Positions 1 through 9,399 of a DNA stretch of 64,000 nucleotides are shown here, one piece after another. The DNA is from JAAXQD01 sp963790095 (lineage in GTDB: Bacteria; Desulfobacterota; Desulfobacteria; Desulfobacterales; UBA11574). Under the pieces are notes generated by a model, which searched no databases, had not been told where the DNA came from, and saw nothing but the letters and a program-made list of their open reading frames with translations. A program made the position numbers and the translations under genes. The stretch lies in assembly GCA_963790095.1 (NCBI GenBank), contig CAWBNO010000017.1:49123-113122 (forward strand). Reading direction: 5' to 3'. Within the stretch, counting starts at the first letter, position 1. Every line of letters starts with the position of its first letter.

Positions 1-38
1 TTTGCCCTGAAAGGAATTCTACCCTTCCTTCGCGGCCA

Positions 39-44
39 TATAAT
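39..44 (+). promoter_or_regulatory. possible -10 box of the oxidoreductase gene
   Basis: A TATAAT hexamer lies about 80 nt before the start codon of the large oxidoreductase. No convincing -35 box is seen 16-18 nt upstream, so this is a weak promoter call. The rest of positions 1-124 is AT-rich leader, and an upstream gene may end outside the window. Confidence 0.3.
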
Positions 45-124
45 CCAACAATATAAGTGTTTTAAATTCATTCTGTTCATCTAAGTTTGTTCTGTACCAA
101 ATATTTCACAAGGAGATACGATCG

Positions 125-3100
125 ATGGCCCCAAAAATAGACATTGATACCCTTATGGGGGTGCTTCCCTACCAAAGGAAAAGAGGAAAATGGAAAAGTC
201 TCCAGTTAGACTGGAATAAAGAGTGGGAGCGGGCTGACGCCAAAAAACTTTTTGAGTTCGACCTGTCCTCAATAAATGAAGAAAATTTGAATGAATACCG
301 GACGCGCAAAGAAGCCATCCTGGACGGGAATCACGCCGCGCTTTCCGTCCTCACCCGTCTGGTGGACGGGCTCTGCGGCTATCCCATAACACCATCTACC
401 CCCATTGCCGAAGATTTTGCCAAGGCTGCCGCCCAGGGACAAAAAAACCTGTTCGGCACCGAATTGATGTATTTCCAGCCCAGTGATGAGCTTTCGGCCA
501 TTGCAGCGGTGGAGGCCATGGCGTGTCAGGGGGGGAGATATGTTGACAATACCTCTTCCCAAGGGTTGGTATTAAAGACCAAAAACCTCTATTCCGTGGC
601 GGGTAAACGACTGCCGGTAATTATGACGGTGATGGCCCGGGAAGTAAATAAGGGATCGTTGAGCATTCACTGCGGTCATAACGATTTTTACGGTGTACGC
701 AATACCGGCTGGGCTCAGCTTGTTTCTGAAAATAATCAGGAACTCCATGATTTGCTGCCAATTGCGTTCAAAACCGCCGAGCTACGCCAGGTCATGCTGC
801 CTTTCATGGTTATCGGAGACGGATTTATCAAATCCCATGCCCTTGAAAATATAAAACTTCTTTCAGACGACTTTCTGAAGTATTTTGTCGGACCGCCGAA
901 CCGGCTTTATCAGCCCGACTTTGAACAGAGATACCTCACCGGAACCTTTACCGATACCGACCTGACCATGGAAGGCCAGGTGGCCCAGGATTTTGCCTAC
1001 CGTTTTGTCAAGCGGGGTGTTATCGCCGTCATGTACGTGATGAACCAGATTTTAGGCACCAACCTCAAAGTTGTGGAATGCTACCGCACCGAAGATGCCG
1101 AAATGGTCGTCGTTGTTCTGGGGTCGGCGGCCGGTGTTCTCAAGGATGTGGTTGATTACTACCGGGATGTGCAAGGCCTGAAAATAGGGGTCGTGCGACC
1201 AGTGTTGTTCAACCCGCCCTGTTATGAGGAAATCGCCTATGGTGTTCGTAATGCCAAGGTCATCACTGTACTGGAACGAACCGGCATGGTTCACAATCAG
1301 CTGCTGCTTGCCGATTTGCAGGTGGCGCTGCAACTGTCTCAAAGAGCTTATCGAGAAGGTAAGGATGAGCACAAACTATACGCACGAGACGATATGCCCA
1401 CCCTTTTGCATGGGGTTTACGGTCTGGGCAGCAAAGATTTCAACAAGTACGATGCCGCTGCGGTCATTGAGAACATGCGGGCCTGTTTGGAGAGCAAACG
1501 GGACGATTTTACCCGCGACTTTTATTCCGGTATCGAAGGGCCTTACACCCTGAAACCTGAACCACTTCCGGATTACAAGGACCGGGAGCTGGGCCTGACC
1601 TTTATCGGTATTGGTGCCGAAGGCGTTAAAACCGCCCTGGAAACCGCAGCGGTGATCTATGCCGAAGAAAGCTGTGACGGCCGACGATATATCGAGTCCG
1701 GCGCCCGTTACGGAGCAGCCAGAAAGGGTGCTCCGGTATTTATGAATCTTCGAATCAGCGCCAGTCCGATTCGAAATGCCTCGGAACTCACTGAGCACGA
1801 TGTACTTGCGTTTTTCAATGAAAAGTTTCTGTCCGGTGAAATTTTAAGAGACTACGTCGGTGGAATGAACCGAAACGGACTCCTGGTGATCAACAGCTCC
1901 AGAACCGTAGATGAGATCCTCGAGACTTTCCCCGTTGAAATGCGTCAGCGTATTGCCGAAAAAAATATCAAGGTGATTGCAGTGGACGCCACCCAGGCCG
2001 CCTTGAAACATCTTAAGAAAAATTTGCCCGGCGCAGTAATGCTGGGTCTTATCAATAAAGAGACGGGAATTTTTACGCCCGAGGCTTTTGAAGCAAGATT
2101 TACCAGCATCATGAAGGAAAAGTTGGGGGCTAAAAAAGGATTTGAAATTATCGATTCCAACGTCGCTTTATTAAAGGAAGGTGTTGGGAAGGCTTCAACC
2201 GATCCCATTGAAGGCATCTGTTCGTTTGCCGCAGTATCCCCCGAAGGTCAAGGTCCATCAGCGGCGATTGAACCCGAATATTTCAGTCAGGCTCCGGGGG
2301 CCGCCGGTCTTCCGGTTGTCATGACTGAAAAGGACGAAATGGGGACCATTAAACCGGTGAATTTGATTGACGATTTTCAGGAGACCTTTCGTCAGGAAAT
2401 GGTTAAGCCGATTATTGAGGGGAAAAAGGTCCCCTGGGACCGGTTTATCCCTGTGGTACCATCCGGCACCAGCCAATATAAGGATGTGAGCTTCATTGGT
2501 TCTCAACTTCCGATCTGGGATGCCGACAAATGTATCGCTTGCGGCATGTGTGCAGCGTCGTGTCCGGATTCGGCACTTCATTCCACAATCACGGACAAGC
2601 CTGTCCCCGAAGGAGCGGCCGGCTATTTCAAAGTGTTCAAAAAACCACCCAAGGGAATTCCCTGGAAACGTTTTGCCTTAAACATTAATGCAGTTGTTGA
2701 TCGATGCAAGGGCTGCGGAGTCTGTACTCAGGTCTGTCCGGTAGACGCCTTCAAAATGGTTGACAAGACACAGATAACTGCAACGGATTTTTTCCCCGAA
2801 GCGTACCACTATCTGGACAATACTTATGATGCGGCCCAGTATGTGGACCGGATGCCCCTCAACCACCAGGTACTTTTTGTCTTCTCAAAACTGTATCCAG
2901 GCAAACACACCCTTTGCCCCGGCTGTGGTGAAGGAACCATCAACCTTTTGACCTTTTATGCCCTGGAAAGTTTGCGCAACAGCCCCAAAGGTATAGAGAC
3001 GTTTTATCAGGGACTCAAGGTTCTCTCGGATAAGAACCGGCGGGCCATCGAGCATATGATCGATCGCGGATTTACCATTTACAACATCAATGCCACCGGC

Positions 3101-4006
3101 TGTAATGAGGTGTCGGAACTCGTCAATCCTTTCAACGCCCGAATTTACCAGTCAGGCCACTACGGTTTTGGCACTGCGTCGGCTGCGGCATTGGGGGCCA
3201 AGTTTGCTTTGGATCAGGCATATGCCAACGGCTTTAACGATGTATTGAGCAAAATCATTGTGTTTGCCGGTGACGGTGCCATTTACGACATCGGTAACGG
3301 GCCCTTCAATTATGCCCTGGGAGAGAACTATGATATCACGTGGGTAATTTACAACAATGAGGGTTACATGAATACCGGTGCACAGAAATCCGGTGCCACT
3401 CGCTTTGGATGTGACCGTTCCACCTCGCCCATCGGAGAAAAAATTGCCGGTAAGACGACGCTGCATCGACGTATCGTCAGCCAGGCAACGGCCATATCTC
3501 ATGTCTATTCAGCCAAACTTACCGTGGACAACCCCTTTTATGCCATTAAAATATTGAAAGAGGCCATTGCCTACTGCGGTCCATCGGTGGTGGAATTTTT
3601 CTCTTACTGCTCACAGGGTCAACAGAGCCATGACTGGGCAGGCCCATTGGTATCCAGGATGATGAACGAAGCCAGAAACTGGCAGATCCAGGTAAGAAGA
3701 CCATTTCAAAAACTTGATATCTCCGCCAACCCGGATCCGGACCAAATGTTTCCAACAAAAGGTAAATCCTTTAAAAAAGGTGTCAAACGAGAACCGGCGA
3801 CCTTCCATGATGTGGTCGGCATGCTGGGCCAGTTTAGTCGACATATCCTGTCCCAAGAGGAGGATGTCATTCCCGAACTGATTGAAGTCAATGAGACGGT
3901 GTCACTTTTCCGGTGGCTCCGAAATCAATATTTGGCCGGGTATATTGATAGAATGCCGACTGAAGAGGAGGTTGAACGTATTATCACTGAACGCTACAAG
4001 CAATAG
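125..4006 (+). CDS. single-chain pyruvate:ferredoxin oxidoreductase-like 2-oxoacid oxidoreductase
   Basis: Predicted to oxidise a 2-oxoacid with CoA to an acyl-CoA and CO2, reducing ferredoxin in the cytoplasm. The domain order follows one-chain PFOR: an N-terminal pyrimidine-binding domain with GYPITPSTPIAE near residues 85-96, a transketolase-C-like domain, a gamma domain around residues 510-640, two 4Fe-4S motifs (CIACGMC from residue 803 and CKGCGVC from 861), and a TPP domain with CPGCG at 931 and GDGA at 1049. At 1293 residues it is longer than usual NifJ (about 1170-1200). Its TPP region reads GDGAIYDIGNG where NifJ has a GGDGWAYDIG-type sequence, so it is a divergent subfamily and the substrate may not be pyruvate. 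AGGAG lies 9 nt before the ATG. It converges with the J-domain gene 15 nt downstream. Confidence 0.9.
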   Translation: MAPKIDIDTLMGVLPYQRKRGKWKSLQLDWNKEWERADAKKLFEFDLSSINEENLNEYRTRKEAILDGNHAALSVLTRLVDGLCGYPITPSTPIAEDFAKAAAQGQKNLFGTELMYFQPSDELSAIAAVEAMACQGGRYVDNTSSQGLVLKTKNLYSVAGKRLPVIMTVMAREVNKGSLSIHCGHNDFYGVRNTGWAQLVSENNQELHDLLPIAFKTAELRQVMLPFMVIGDGFIKSHALENIKLLSDDFLKYFVGPPNRLYQPDFEQRYLTGTFTDTDLTMEGQVAQDFAYRFVKRGVIAVMYVMNQILGTNLKVVECYRTEDAEMVVVVLGSAAGVLKDVVDYYRDVQGLKIGVVRPVLFNPPCYEEIAYGVRNAKVITVLERTGMVHNQLLLADLQVALQLSQRAYREGKDEHKLYARDDMPTLLHGVYGLGSKDFNKYDAAAVIENMRACLESKRDDFTRDFYSGIEGPYTLKPEPLPDYKDRELGLTFIGIGAEGVKTALETAAVIYAEESCDGRRYIESGARYGAARKGAPVFMNLRISASPIRNASELTEHDVLAFFNEKFLSGEILRDYVGGMNRNGLLVINSSRTVDEILETFPVEMRQRIAEKNIKVIAVDATQAALKHLKKNLPGAVMLGLINKETGIFTPEAFEARFTSIMKEKLGAKKGFEIIDSNVALLKEGVGKASTDPIEGICSFAAVSPEGQGPSAAIEPEYFSQAPGAAGLPVVMTEKDEMGTIKPVNLIDDFQETFRQEMVKPIIEGKKVPWDRFIPVVPSGTSQYKDVSFIGSQLPIWDADKCIACGMCAASCPDSALHSTITDKPVPEGAAGYFKVFKKPPKGIPWKRFALNINAVVDRCKGCGVCTQVCPVDAFKMVDKTQITATDFFPEAYHYLDNTYDAAQYVDRMPLNHQVLFVFSKLYPGKHTLCPGCGEGTINLLTFYALESLRNSPKGIETFYQGLKVLSDKNRRAIEHMIDRGFTIYNINATGCNEVSELVNPFNARIYQSGHYGFGTASAAALGAKFALDQAYANGFNDVLSKIIVFAGDGAIYDIGNGPFNYALGENYDITWVIYNNEGYMNTGAQKSGATRFGCDRSTSPIGEKIAGKTTLHRRIVSQATAISHVYSAKLTVDNPFYAIKILKEAIAYCGPSVVEFFSYCSQGQQSHDWAGPLVSRMMNEARNWQIQVRRPFQKLDISANPDPDQMFPTKGKSFKKGVKREPATFHDVVGMLGQFSRHILSQEEDVIPELIEVNETVSLFRWLRNQYLAGYIDRMPTEEEVERIITERYKQ

Positions 4007-4021
4007 AATCCCTTTAATGGC

Positions 4022-4762
4022 TTATATTTTCAGGTATGGTTTTGGCTGTAACCACTTATTTTTATGGCCATCGTAAAACCATTTGTCCGGGAATCCGCAA
4101 CACCTCCGATAGGAAGGATTTTCCGCCCAGTTGATAAGTTCCAGGTATGCCTGGTGGATCTTTCTGAATGTATCGGTATCTCCGCCCAGATCAGGATGGT
4201 GTTCCTTTGCCTGAAACCGGTAAGCACTTTTAATGATTTTTTCCAGTTCAGGAGAATTCAACGCAGACTTTCCAAGCTTCAGACATGTCAATGTTGATTC
4301 TTTTATGATCGGGAGCTTTATCTCCTTGGGTATAACGAGACTGGACGAGTTTTTTTTGCTTTTGGCCTCTTCAAGCAAATACCGCGTGGCAAGGTAGTTT
4401 CGATGGGTCCTTTTTTTCTCTGACCACCACTCATTCCCGAGTTTATCAGACATATTGCTGTAATCTTCAGCGGGTTTTTTATCTGAAGAACGCGGGAAGA
4501 TAAAGCTGAAGATTTCTTTGGTATCATATGGAAGAACATCCATAATGATTAACGTGTCGGTAAAATAAAACGTCGCATAGCGGGCATTCAATGCCTTAAG
4601 CAGGCCGGTTCTTACATCGAGTGTGTATCTGAGTTTTTGACGGCAGTCGATCGAACAATATCTTCGTCGACCCATATTTTCACGGGTACCGCAGGACAGG
4701 CACCTGTTTTTTCTGGGGTCGCTTGAACTGTATCCTTCTTTATGTCTCGGGTGCTGAGTCAT
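4022..4762 (-). CDS. zinc-finger and J-domain protein
   Basis: Probable Hsp70 (DnaK) co-chaperone-type protein. The N-terminal part has a treble-clef-like cysteine set (CLSCG, then YCSIDC about 15 residues later). The last 80 residues form a J domain with the diagnostic HPD in EHHPDLGGD, though this J domain is C-terminal and degenerate on its flanks. The ATG at 4762 is chosen; a TTG at 4798 would add 12 residues. Neither has a clear Shine-Dalgarno, so the start is uncertain. It is followed upstream on the same strand by a second J-domain gene, suggesting a small chaperone cluster. The middle of the protein matches nothing I recognise. Confidence 0.7.
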   Translation of the reverse strand: MTQHPRHKEGYSSSDPRKNRCLSCGTRENMGRRRYCSIDCRQKLRYTLDVRTGLLKALNARYATFYFTDTLIIMDVLPYDTKEIFSFIFPRSSDKKPAEDYSNMSDKLGNEWWSEKKRTHRNYLATRYLLEEAKSKKNSSSLVIPKEIKLPIIKESTLTCLKLGKSALNSPELEKIIKSAYRFQAKEHHPDLGGDTDTFRKIHQAYLELINWAENPSYRRCCGFPDKWFYDGHKNKWLQPKPYLKI

Positions 4763-4858
4763 ACCATTTGTGAATTTTGCGGCAAAAACAATTTCCAAAC
4801 CGATGAAACGTGAAGTGTCTTGAAGCCATTTCCGTTACGGACTGAATCCGCATCTAAA

Positions 4859-5614
4859 TTACCGAATCCCTCTTTCTTTTTTTATGACATCATAGGCTTC
4901 CTGGATTTCCCGGAATTTGTCATTGGCAAATTTTGTAAACTCTTCGGGCAGACCCTTTGAGGCGATCTTATCCGGATGATAATCAGAAACGAGTTTTCGA
5001 TACTGTTTCTTTATGTGATCGTTTGAATCGTTTCCATCGCATCCAAGGGTGGCATAATATTTATCAACATCTTGGATATACTTCGACTTTAGCTTTCTGT
5101 ATTTTTCATCGCTGAAATTGAATATCCTCACAGCGGATAGGATCAGATTCTCTTCACTGGAGCTTAATGCACCGTCAGCCACGGACACTCTGAGTAAAAT
5201 ATCGATCATAAGATCGAGCATCTGGTGCTGTGTCCGAAACTGGTTGTAAAACTGTGTGGCAAAATCGGCGAAATTGTCCGGAGACTCTATGGCTGCATGA
5301 AAGACGTTCGTCGCAAGTCTTCTACTTTCGGGGTTCAGGTTCAAATCGTATACCATGAAATGTTCGACAGCATCCACCTCTTCCTTTGTTACCCGGCCAT
5401 CTGCCTTGGTGAGTTTTGCTAGCATGGAAAACGCTGCGACGAAAAAGGTCAACTGTGTCTCTTCCCCGGGCGAAAGACGGGCCCTTTGGGTGGTGGTATA
5501 GGTTTCACCGCCGGTATCAAATGCATGGCCCAAGGCTGCCCCTGCAATGGCACCCAGGGGACCGGCCATGGCAAATCCGATTGTCCCACCGATTATCTTT
5601 CCAAGTAAACCCAT
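4859..5614 (-). CDS. DjlA-like co-chaperone with TerB and J domains
   Basis: A DnaK co-chaperone of the DjlA type. A glycine/alanine-rich N-terminal stretch (residues 1-32, GGTIGFAMAGPLGAIAG) resembles the membrane-associating helix of DjlA. A TerB-like helical domain follows (about residues 50-165, KADGRVTKEEVDAVE and VADGALSSSEE). A C-terminal J domain has YHPDK near residue 219. At 251 residues it is close to DjlA (about 270). AAGGAG lies just before the ATG. It sits on the same strand as the zinc-finger J protein, with a 96-nt gap. Confidence 0.88.
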   Translation of the reverse strand: MGLLGKIIGGTIGFAMAGPLGAIAGAALGHAFDTGGETYTTTQRARLSPGEETQLTFFVAAFSMLAKLTKADGRVTKEEVDAVEHFMVYDLNLNPESRRLATNVFHAAIESPDNFADFATQFYNQFRTQHQMLDLMIDILLRVSVADGALSSSEENLILSAVRIFNFSDEKYRKLKSKYIQDVDKYYATLGCDGNDSNDHIKKQYRKLVSDYHPDKIASKGLPEEFTKFANDKFREIQEAYDVIKKERGIR

Positions 5615-5798
5615 TCATATCTCCTTTTTGTGTTCTTTTTTTTCCATCGCGATCGATCAAGTATTTGGTCAAGACGCGGAATGTGCATTCTTATGTCCAG
5701 ATAACATATTTTGTCGAGGTTTCCAAACCTGAAATTTCGACATAGTTGGGTTCTTTGAACCCGGCCGTGTTCAAAGGGGGTTCAAGTGTGATTGGATG

Positions 5799-7673
5799 TT
5801 ATGAGTTGGAATTGGCGGGTACGGCTAAGCTCAGGTATTTATTATTTTCTTCGAACATCAGCTTCTTGTCGACCATCATCCTTAAAAACGGCACAACCTT
5901 ATCTGAGCCCACGGCTGTAAACCGTTCAAGAATTCTTTTTAACGACCGGTGCTCCTGACAGAAAAGATAGATCCCCCTGGATGTCCCCTCCAATCGATGT
6001 GTCAGGTGTTCGCCGTGGGTCTTTTTCTGGTGTATGATCAGAAAGTTGCGGCCGTCTCTGAAGCTTAAGATGTTCTCATGCCGGGCCCCTCCGTGGAGTT
6101 TATCATATGTTTTTTTCCAGTCTTTGAGCTTTTTTTTCACCGGTGTCCAAAGTTTTCTCTGGCGGACGAGGCCGCCGCGATAGGACTGAATCGTAAACAG
6201 CATGGATTTAAAAACTTCCTGGGGAAAGATACCGGCGTAATTGCGGTGGTTAAATACCGCTTCGATACCAAAATTTTCAGGATGTCGCCACACGGGACTC
6301 CCCAGGCCGAGCCAGAAGTTAACCATTTTCAGTGGACGAAACGGCAGGGTAAACTCCAAATTTCGAAGTGTCTCGTCCACATCCTTCTGATCGCTTCCCG
6401 GGAAGAAGAGAATTAAATTCGAAGAATTTGAAATTCCCAGTGCTTCACAGTGCTTCATGATTTCAATGTTCTGGATTGCCGTGGTCCCTTTGTTGAGTTT
6501 ATTGAGGAGTCGTGTACTTAAGGCCTCTATTCCGATTTGAACCTTTTTCATCCCGGCCATCCGCATATCCGCCAGTATATGACTGGGTGTCGTCGCTCGG
6601 ATCTCTCCAAATAGAAGAAGATCCTTTTTCAACTTTCCCATACCCGAAAAGATATCATTGGAAGTTTTCAATGGCAGCAGGTTATCCATAAAGGCGACGG
6701 ATAAGGTCTTGTGTTTTGTGGTCAGGTGATCGATCTCCGATACCGTCTGCAGGGTGTTTTTGGTCCTGTAGCCGTCCCACTGAAGGTTTAGGTTGCAAAA
6801 AGCACATCCTGTGGATTCCCCACCTACAAGGGGCCGGCGCCACCAGCATCCTCTGGACATCTCCATGGGGAGGGTCGGAAAGAAAGTCTTTTCCGGACTG
6901 AATTCTTGGAGCAATTCAAAATAATCATCGTAATCCGGCGGAGAAAGATCGGACAAATCAGTCATCTGATTAAAAAAGGCGGAGGCATTATTTTCAGTCG
7001 ATTCCGGCGTGACGATCCCTTTAGCATGGGACCACTCTCCAATACTCCGGGATTTTCTGAGGTCTGAAACCAGCCGGCTCAAGGGGAGCTCACCTTCACC
7101 GTTAACGACGACATTAATTTCGGGGAATGTTTTAAACAGGTTTCGGCTTCCATCCCCGGTAAATACGGACCCGCCAACCACGATTAAAAGATCGGGGAAG
7201 CGTTTTTTCACCTCCCGGATCAAATAGAGGGAAGCGGTTAACTGACAAAGACATATAGAAAAACCGGCCAAGATCGTGTCTCCCCAGTCGACGCTGTGAA
7301 TAAAAGTTTCTGAAACCTCCCGAACCTGACTGACAAGATTTTTAAAAACAATCTTTTTTAGCAGGGGGTTACCTTTGGCCTCTCCATAAAAAATTTTTTC
7401 TACCCTGTCCGTTCTTTCTGGATATAACAGCGCCCCATATACGGATTCCGCCAGCCATGTGCGTTCAGATATGGCCTGATAGCGCCGGTAGCCGATGGCC
7501 TCGGCAAGCTTTAAATAGAAGTGGTGCCCATCGACCTTTAGATCCGGAAATTTTTTTCTAAGAAAAGCCTTCAGCGTCCCGATTTGAATGGAGGGCCGGC
7601 TGTAAAGGGGCCAAGGCGCGGAAACGAGAAGCAGTTTTTCAGATGAGGTTTTCGGTTTGAATTTCGTCTTCAT
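5799..7673 (-). CDS. B12-binding radical SAM enzyme of the RiPP-maturase type
   Basis: Belongs to the cobalamin-dependent radical SAM family that modifies ribosomal peptides (the RiPP maturation radical SAM protein 1 family), by its sequence pattern. An N-terminal Rossmann B12-binding region (about residues 130-230, GGSVFTGDGSRNL and VVNGEGE) precedes the radical SAM barrel, and a roughly 180-residue C-terminal region follows. The cluster cysteines fit RGCWW ... GCAFC, namely C276, C290 and C293. This CX13CX2C spacing differs from the canonical CX3CX2C, and the family is known for a widened first gap. It lies 12 nt downstream of the WbqC-like gene on the same strand, so the two are probably co-transcribed. 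No precursor peptide was found next to it. Substrate unknown. Confidence 0.85.
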   Translation of the reverse strand: MKTKFKPKTSSEKLLLVSAPWPLYSRPSIQIGTLKAFLRKKFPDLKVDGHHFYLKLAEAIGYRRYQAISERTWLAESVYGALLYPERTDRVEKIFYGEAKGNPLLKKIVFKNLVSQVREVSETFIHSVDWGDTILAGFSICLCQLTASLYLIREVKKRFPDLLIVVGGSVFTGDGSRNLFKTFPEINVVVNGEGELPLSRLVSDLRKSRSIGEWSHAKGIVTPESTENNASAFFNQMTDLSDLSPPDYDDYFELLQEFSPEKTFFPTLPMEMSRGCWWRRPLVGGESTGCAFCNLNLQWDGYRTKNTLQTVSEIDHLTTKHKTLSVAFMDNLLPLKTSNDIFSGMGKLKKDLLLFGEIRATTPSHILADMRMAGMKKVQIGIEALSTRLLNKLNKGTTAIQNIEIMKHCEALGISNSSNLILFFPGSDQKDVDETLRNLEFTLPFRPLKMVNFWLGLGSPVWRHPENFGIEAVFNHRNYAGIFPQEVFKSMLFTIQSYRGGLVRQRKLWTPVKKKLKDWKKTYDKLHGGARHENILSFRDGRNFLIIHQKKTHGEHLTHRLEGTSRGIYLFCQEHRSLKRILERFTAVGSDKVVPFLRMMVDKKLMFEENNKYLSLAVPANSNS

Positions 7674-7685
7674 AAAAGATCCGGA

Positions 7686-8372
7686 TCAATCTCCAAGCAT
7701 AATATCGTGCCCTTTTGGCCCGCAGTTAAAAATAAGGTCGAGTGCAGAGAGATTGGGGATAAAACTCCCCCAGAGTTGCGGATAAATCAACACCGGTTGT
7801 TTAAATTGGGTCAACCGAATCCCCGCATCCGCAAATCTATCTGCATCAAGGTATTTTTGAGCAGAACTCTGGGCTAAAAACTCGGATGCCCCCATTTCCC
7901 GGCAGATTTCTATGAGGCGTTTTTCCCCCGTTGAACGAATCCCGAGCTCGGACGACAAGATGACCTTTGTCCCAATCTTGAGTTGCTGCATTAAATAATG
8001 GATGACCCTAAGGTTTAAATCGATGAGTTTTTCGAATTTTAGGGACCAAAGCGCTTCAAGGAAGCCGATGTGGTCCTTAAAATACGGCGCTCTGGAATAG
8101 GCATTTTTCAAGCTTCCCAAATGTTTTTTGAACCAGCGGCCGTCATGGCATATCCTGACAGCGTCGATTTTTTGAAGTCCCAAGCCCTTTTTTTTGACCG
8201 GTACGGTCAACCACTGGCTTCCCTGATCATTTTTGAATCGATTGCGGGTAATCCAGGTGGTACCTCGAGGGAATTGAACGTCATCCAAAATTACAAAAAT
8301 ATCCGAAAGATATGCCTTGTAAAAAAAACCTGGAAACGGAAAAAAATACGGTTGATTTGCGGATAAAATCAC
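7686..8372 (-). CDS. WbqC-like family protein
   Basis: A 228-residue protein that begins MILSANQPYFFPFPGFF, the typical opening of the WbqC family. Other family features are LDDVQFPRGTTWITRNR near residue 30 and LIYPQLWGSFIPNLSALDLIFNCG near the C-terminus. WbqC proteins are found in O-antigen and other biosynthetic clusters, and their exact reaction is not established. Its immediate partner here is the downstream radical SAM enzyme with a 12-nt gap, which suggests joint action on a peptide or glycan, an inference only. The length is normal and the gene looks intact. Confidence 0.85.
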   Translation of the reverse strand: MILSANQPYFFPFPGFFYKAYLSDIFVILDDVQFPRGTTWITRNRFKNDQGSQWLTVPVKKKGLGLQKIDAVRICHDGRWFKKHLGSLKNAYSRAPYFKDHIGFLEALWSLKFEKLIDLNLRVIHYLMQQLKIGTKVILSSELGIRSTGEKRLIEICREMGASEFLAQSSAQKYLDADRFADAGIRLTQFKQPVLIYPQLWGSFIPNLSALDLIFNCGPKGHDIMLGD

Positions 8373-8742
8373 TTTTCAGTTGACTTTTTTAGCGTTGTCG
8401 CCATTTAAGGAAAAGTTGCGTCACCGGTATTAATTTATCCATACACAAAAACACGGACCCCGATCATTTGGGTGATCCGGTTTTTTGGGGATCCCTGTTT
8501 AACGGTCTCTTGAGCCGTTATCTTTGACGGTTTCGTAAAAAGTCTTTTGTGAGCGACATCGAGCAATTTTGGAGAAAGATTCATGATGCGTCTGGCGTTA
8601 AAAATTGCAAGTTGTTTGAGGGCGTTAGCCCGAGTTCTTGCAATTTAGCCAGGCGAGTCATGAATCCCAAAATTGCTTGCGGAGCGAGCAAAATCAGACT
8701 TTTTACGAATTCATCATCTTTAGAGTCAAAAGGACATGTTTG
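8373..8742. other. intergenic region before the WbqC/radical SAM pair
   Basis: This 370-nt gap separates the divergent WbqC-like and YkgJ-like genes. It holds a short hairpin (AACGGTCTCTTGAGCCGTT near 8500-8520) and the palindromic element at 8526-8715. I looked on both strands for a short precursor peptide for the radical SAM enzyme and found none with a ribosome binding site. Confidence 0.6.
8526..8715. repeat. long palindromic intergenic element, copy 1
   Basis: The two halves of this 190-nt stretch are near-complementary, from GACGGTTTCGTAAAAAGTC on the left to GACTTTTTACGAATTCATC on the right. The arms include the TTGCAAT blocks around the centre. A 65-nt version lacking the middle occurs at 32619-32683 in the opposite orientation. 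This is a MITE- or REP-like element. It ends 27 nt before the YkgJ-like start codon and so could affect that gene's leader. Confidence 0.85.
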
Positions 8743-9087
8743 ATGGATATTGAAGATATTTACAATCTGTTACCCGATTTTATGTGTACCGACGGATGCC
8801 ATGAGTGTTGTCAAAACTTTGGGGTGCCCTCCAGAACCAAGGTCGAGGATCAACGGCTTGAAGCGTTCCTCCGGAAAAACTCCATGAAAGCTGGAAAAGC
8901 TAAAGGTACGACATGTCCGTACCTCGATGAAAAGGGTTGCGCTATCCATCCTGTCAGACCTTTGATTTGTCGTCTGTATGGAACATCCCCAAACTACCGG
9001 TGCAAAATGAAGGTAGCACCGGTCAGGCTTCTGCATGAAGACGAGGAAGCGGACATCTTTTATTTATATAAGACCCATTTTTTCTAG
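8743..9087 (+). CDS. YkgJ-family cysteine cluster protein
   Basis: A 114-residue protein of the YkgJ/UPF0153 family, thought to bind zinc or an Fe-S cluster. The cysteine pattern is CTDGCHECC near the N-terminus, then CPYLDEKGCAIHPVRPLICRLYG in the middle. The ATG at 8743 is chosen because AAAGGA lies about 9 nt upstream and any longer version would run into the palindromic element. Length is normal for the short members. Function in the cell is not known. Confidence 0.85.
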   Translation: MDIEDIYNLLPDFMCTDGCHECCQNFGVPSRTKVEDQRLEAFLRKNSMKAGKAKGTTCPYLDEKGCAIHPVRPLICRLYGTSPNYRCKMKVAPVRLLHEDEEADIFYLYKTHFF

Positions 9088-9207
9088 CCCGAATTTCTCG
9101 TGAAGACATTCAGCATCGATTTTTGTTGTTTCTTTACGACAGTTCCGAACGATTTTACACCATTTGAGTCCTGGACGGTTTAACGAAGAAAGGACTCCCT
9201 TGAATTA

Positions 9208-9399
9208 TTAAAAGCGATAATGCGGTTCTTCTCCTGCTTTGCCCACCAACATCAACTGGCCGCCACATTGTTCGCAGACCAACAGGCTGTCTATAATTTT
9301 TGAATCCACGGCAGATGGATCCTCCAACGCAATGTAATCCGCAGGGAAATAATTCGATACCCCACAGCTCATACACATACATTCCATTTCTTTGGTCAT
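9208..9399 (-). CDS. small double-CxxC protein of unknown function
   Basis: A 63-residue acidic protein that I do not recognise. It has CMSCG near residue 10 and CEQCG near residue 43, the pattern of a zinc ribbon with two knuckles. AAGGAA precedes the ATG at good spacing. It stands alone between the YkgJ-like gene and the 104-residue protein. Confidence 0.6.
   Translation of the reverse strand: MTKEMECMCMSCGVSNYFPADYIALEDPSAVDSKIIDSLLVCEQCGGQLMLVGKAGEEPHYRF

Noticed and set aside
4750..4805. Zinc-finger-like CEFCG string on the plus strand opposite the J-protein start
   Set aside because: The frame has no start or extended coding potential; chance on the opposite strand.
8373..8742. Possible RiPP precursor upstream of the WbqC/radical SAM pair
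   Set aside because: No short frame with a ribosome site and a leader/core pattern is present; the region is taken up by a palindromic element.
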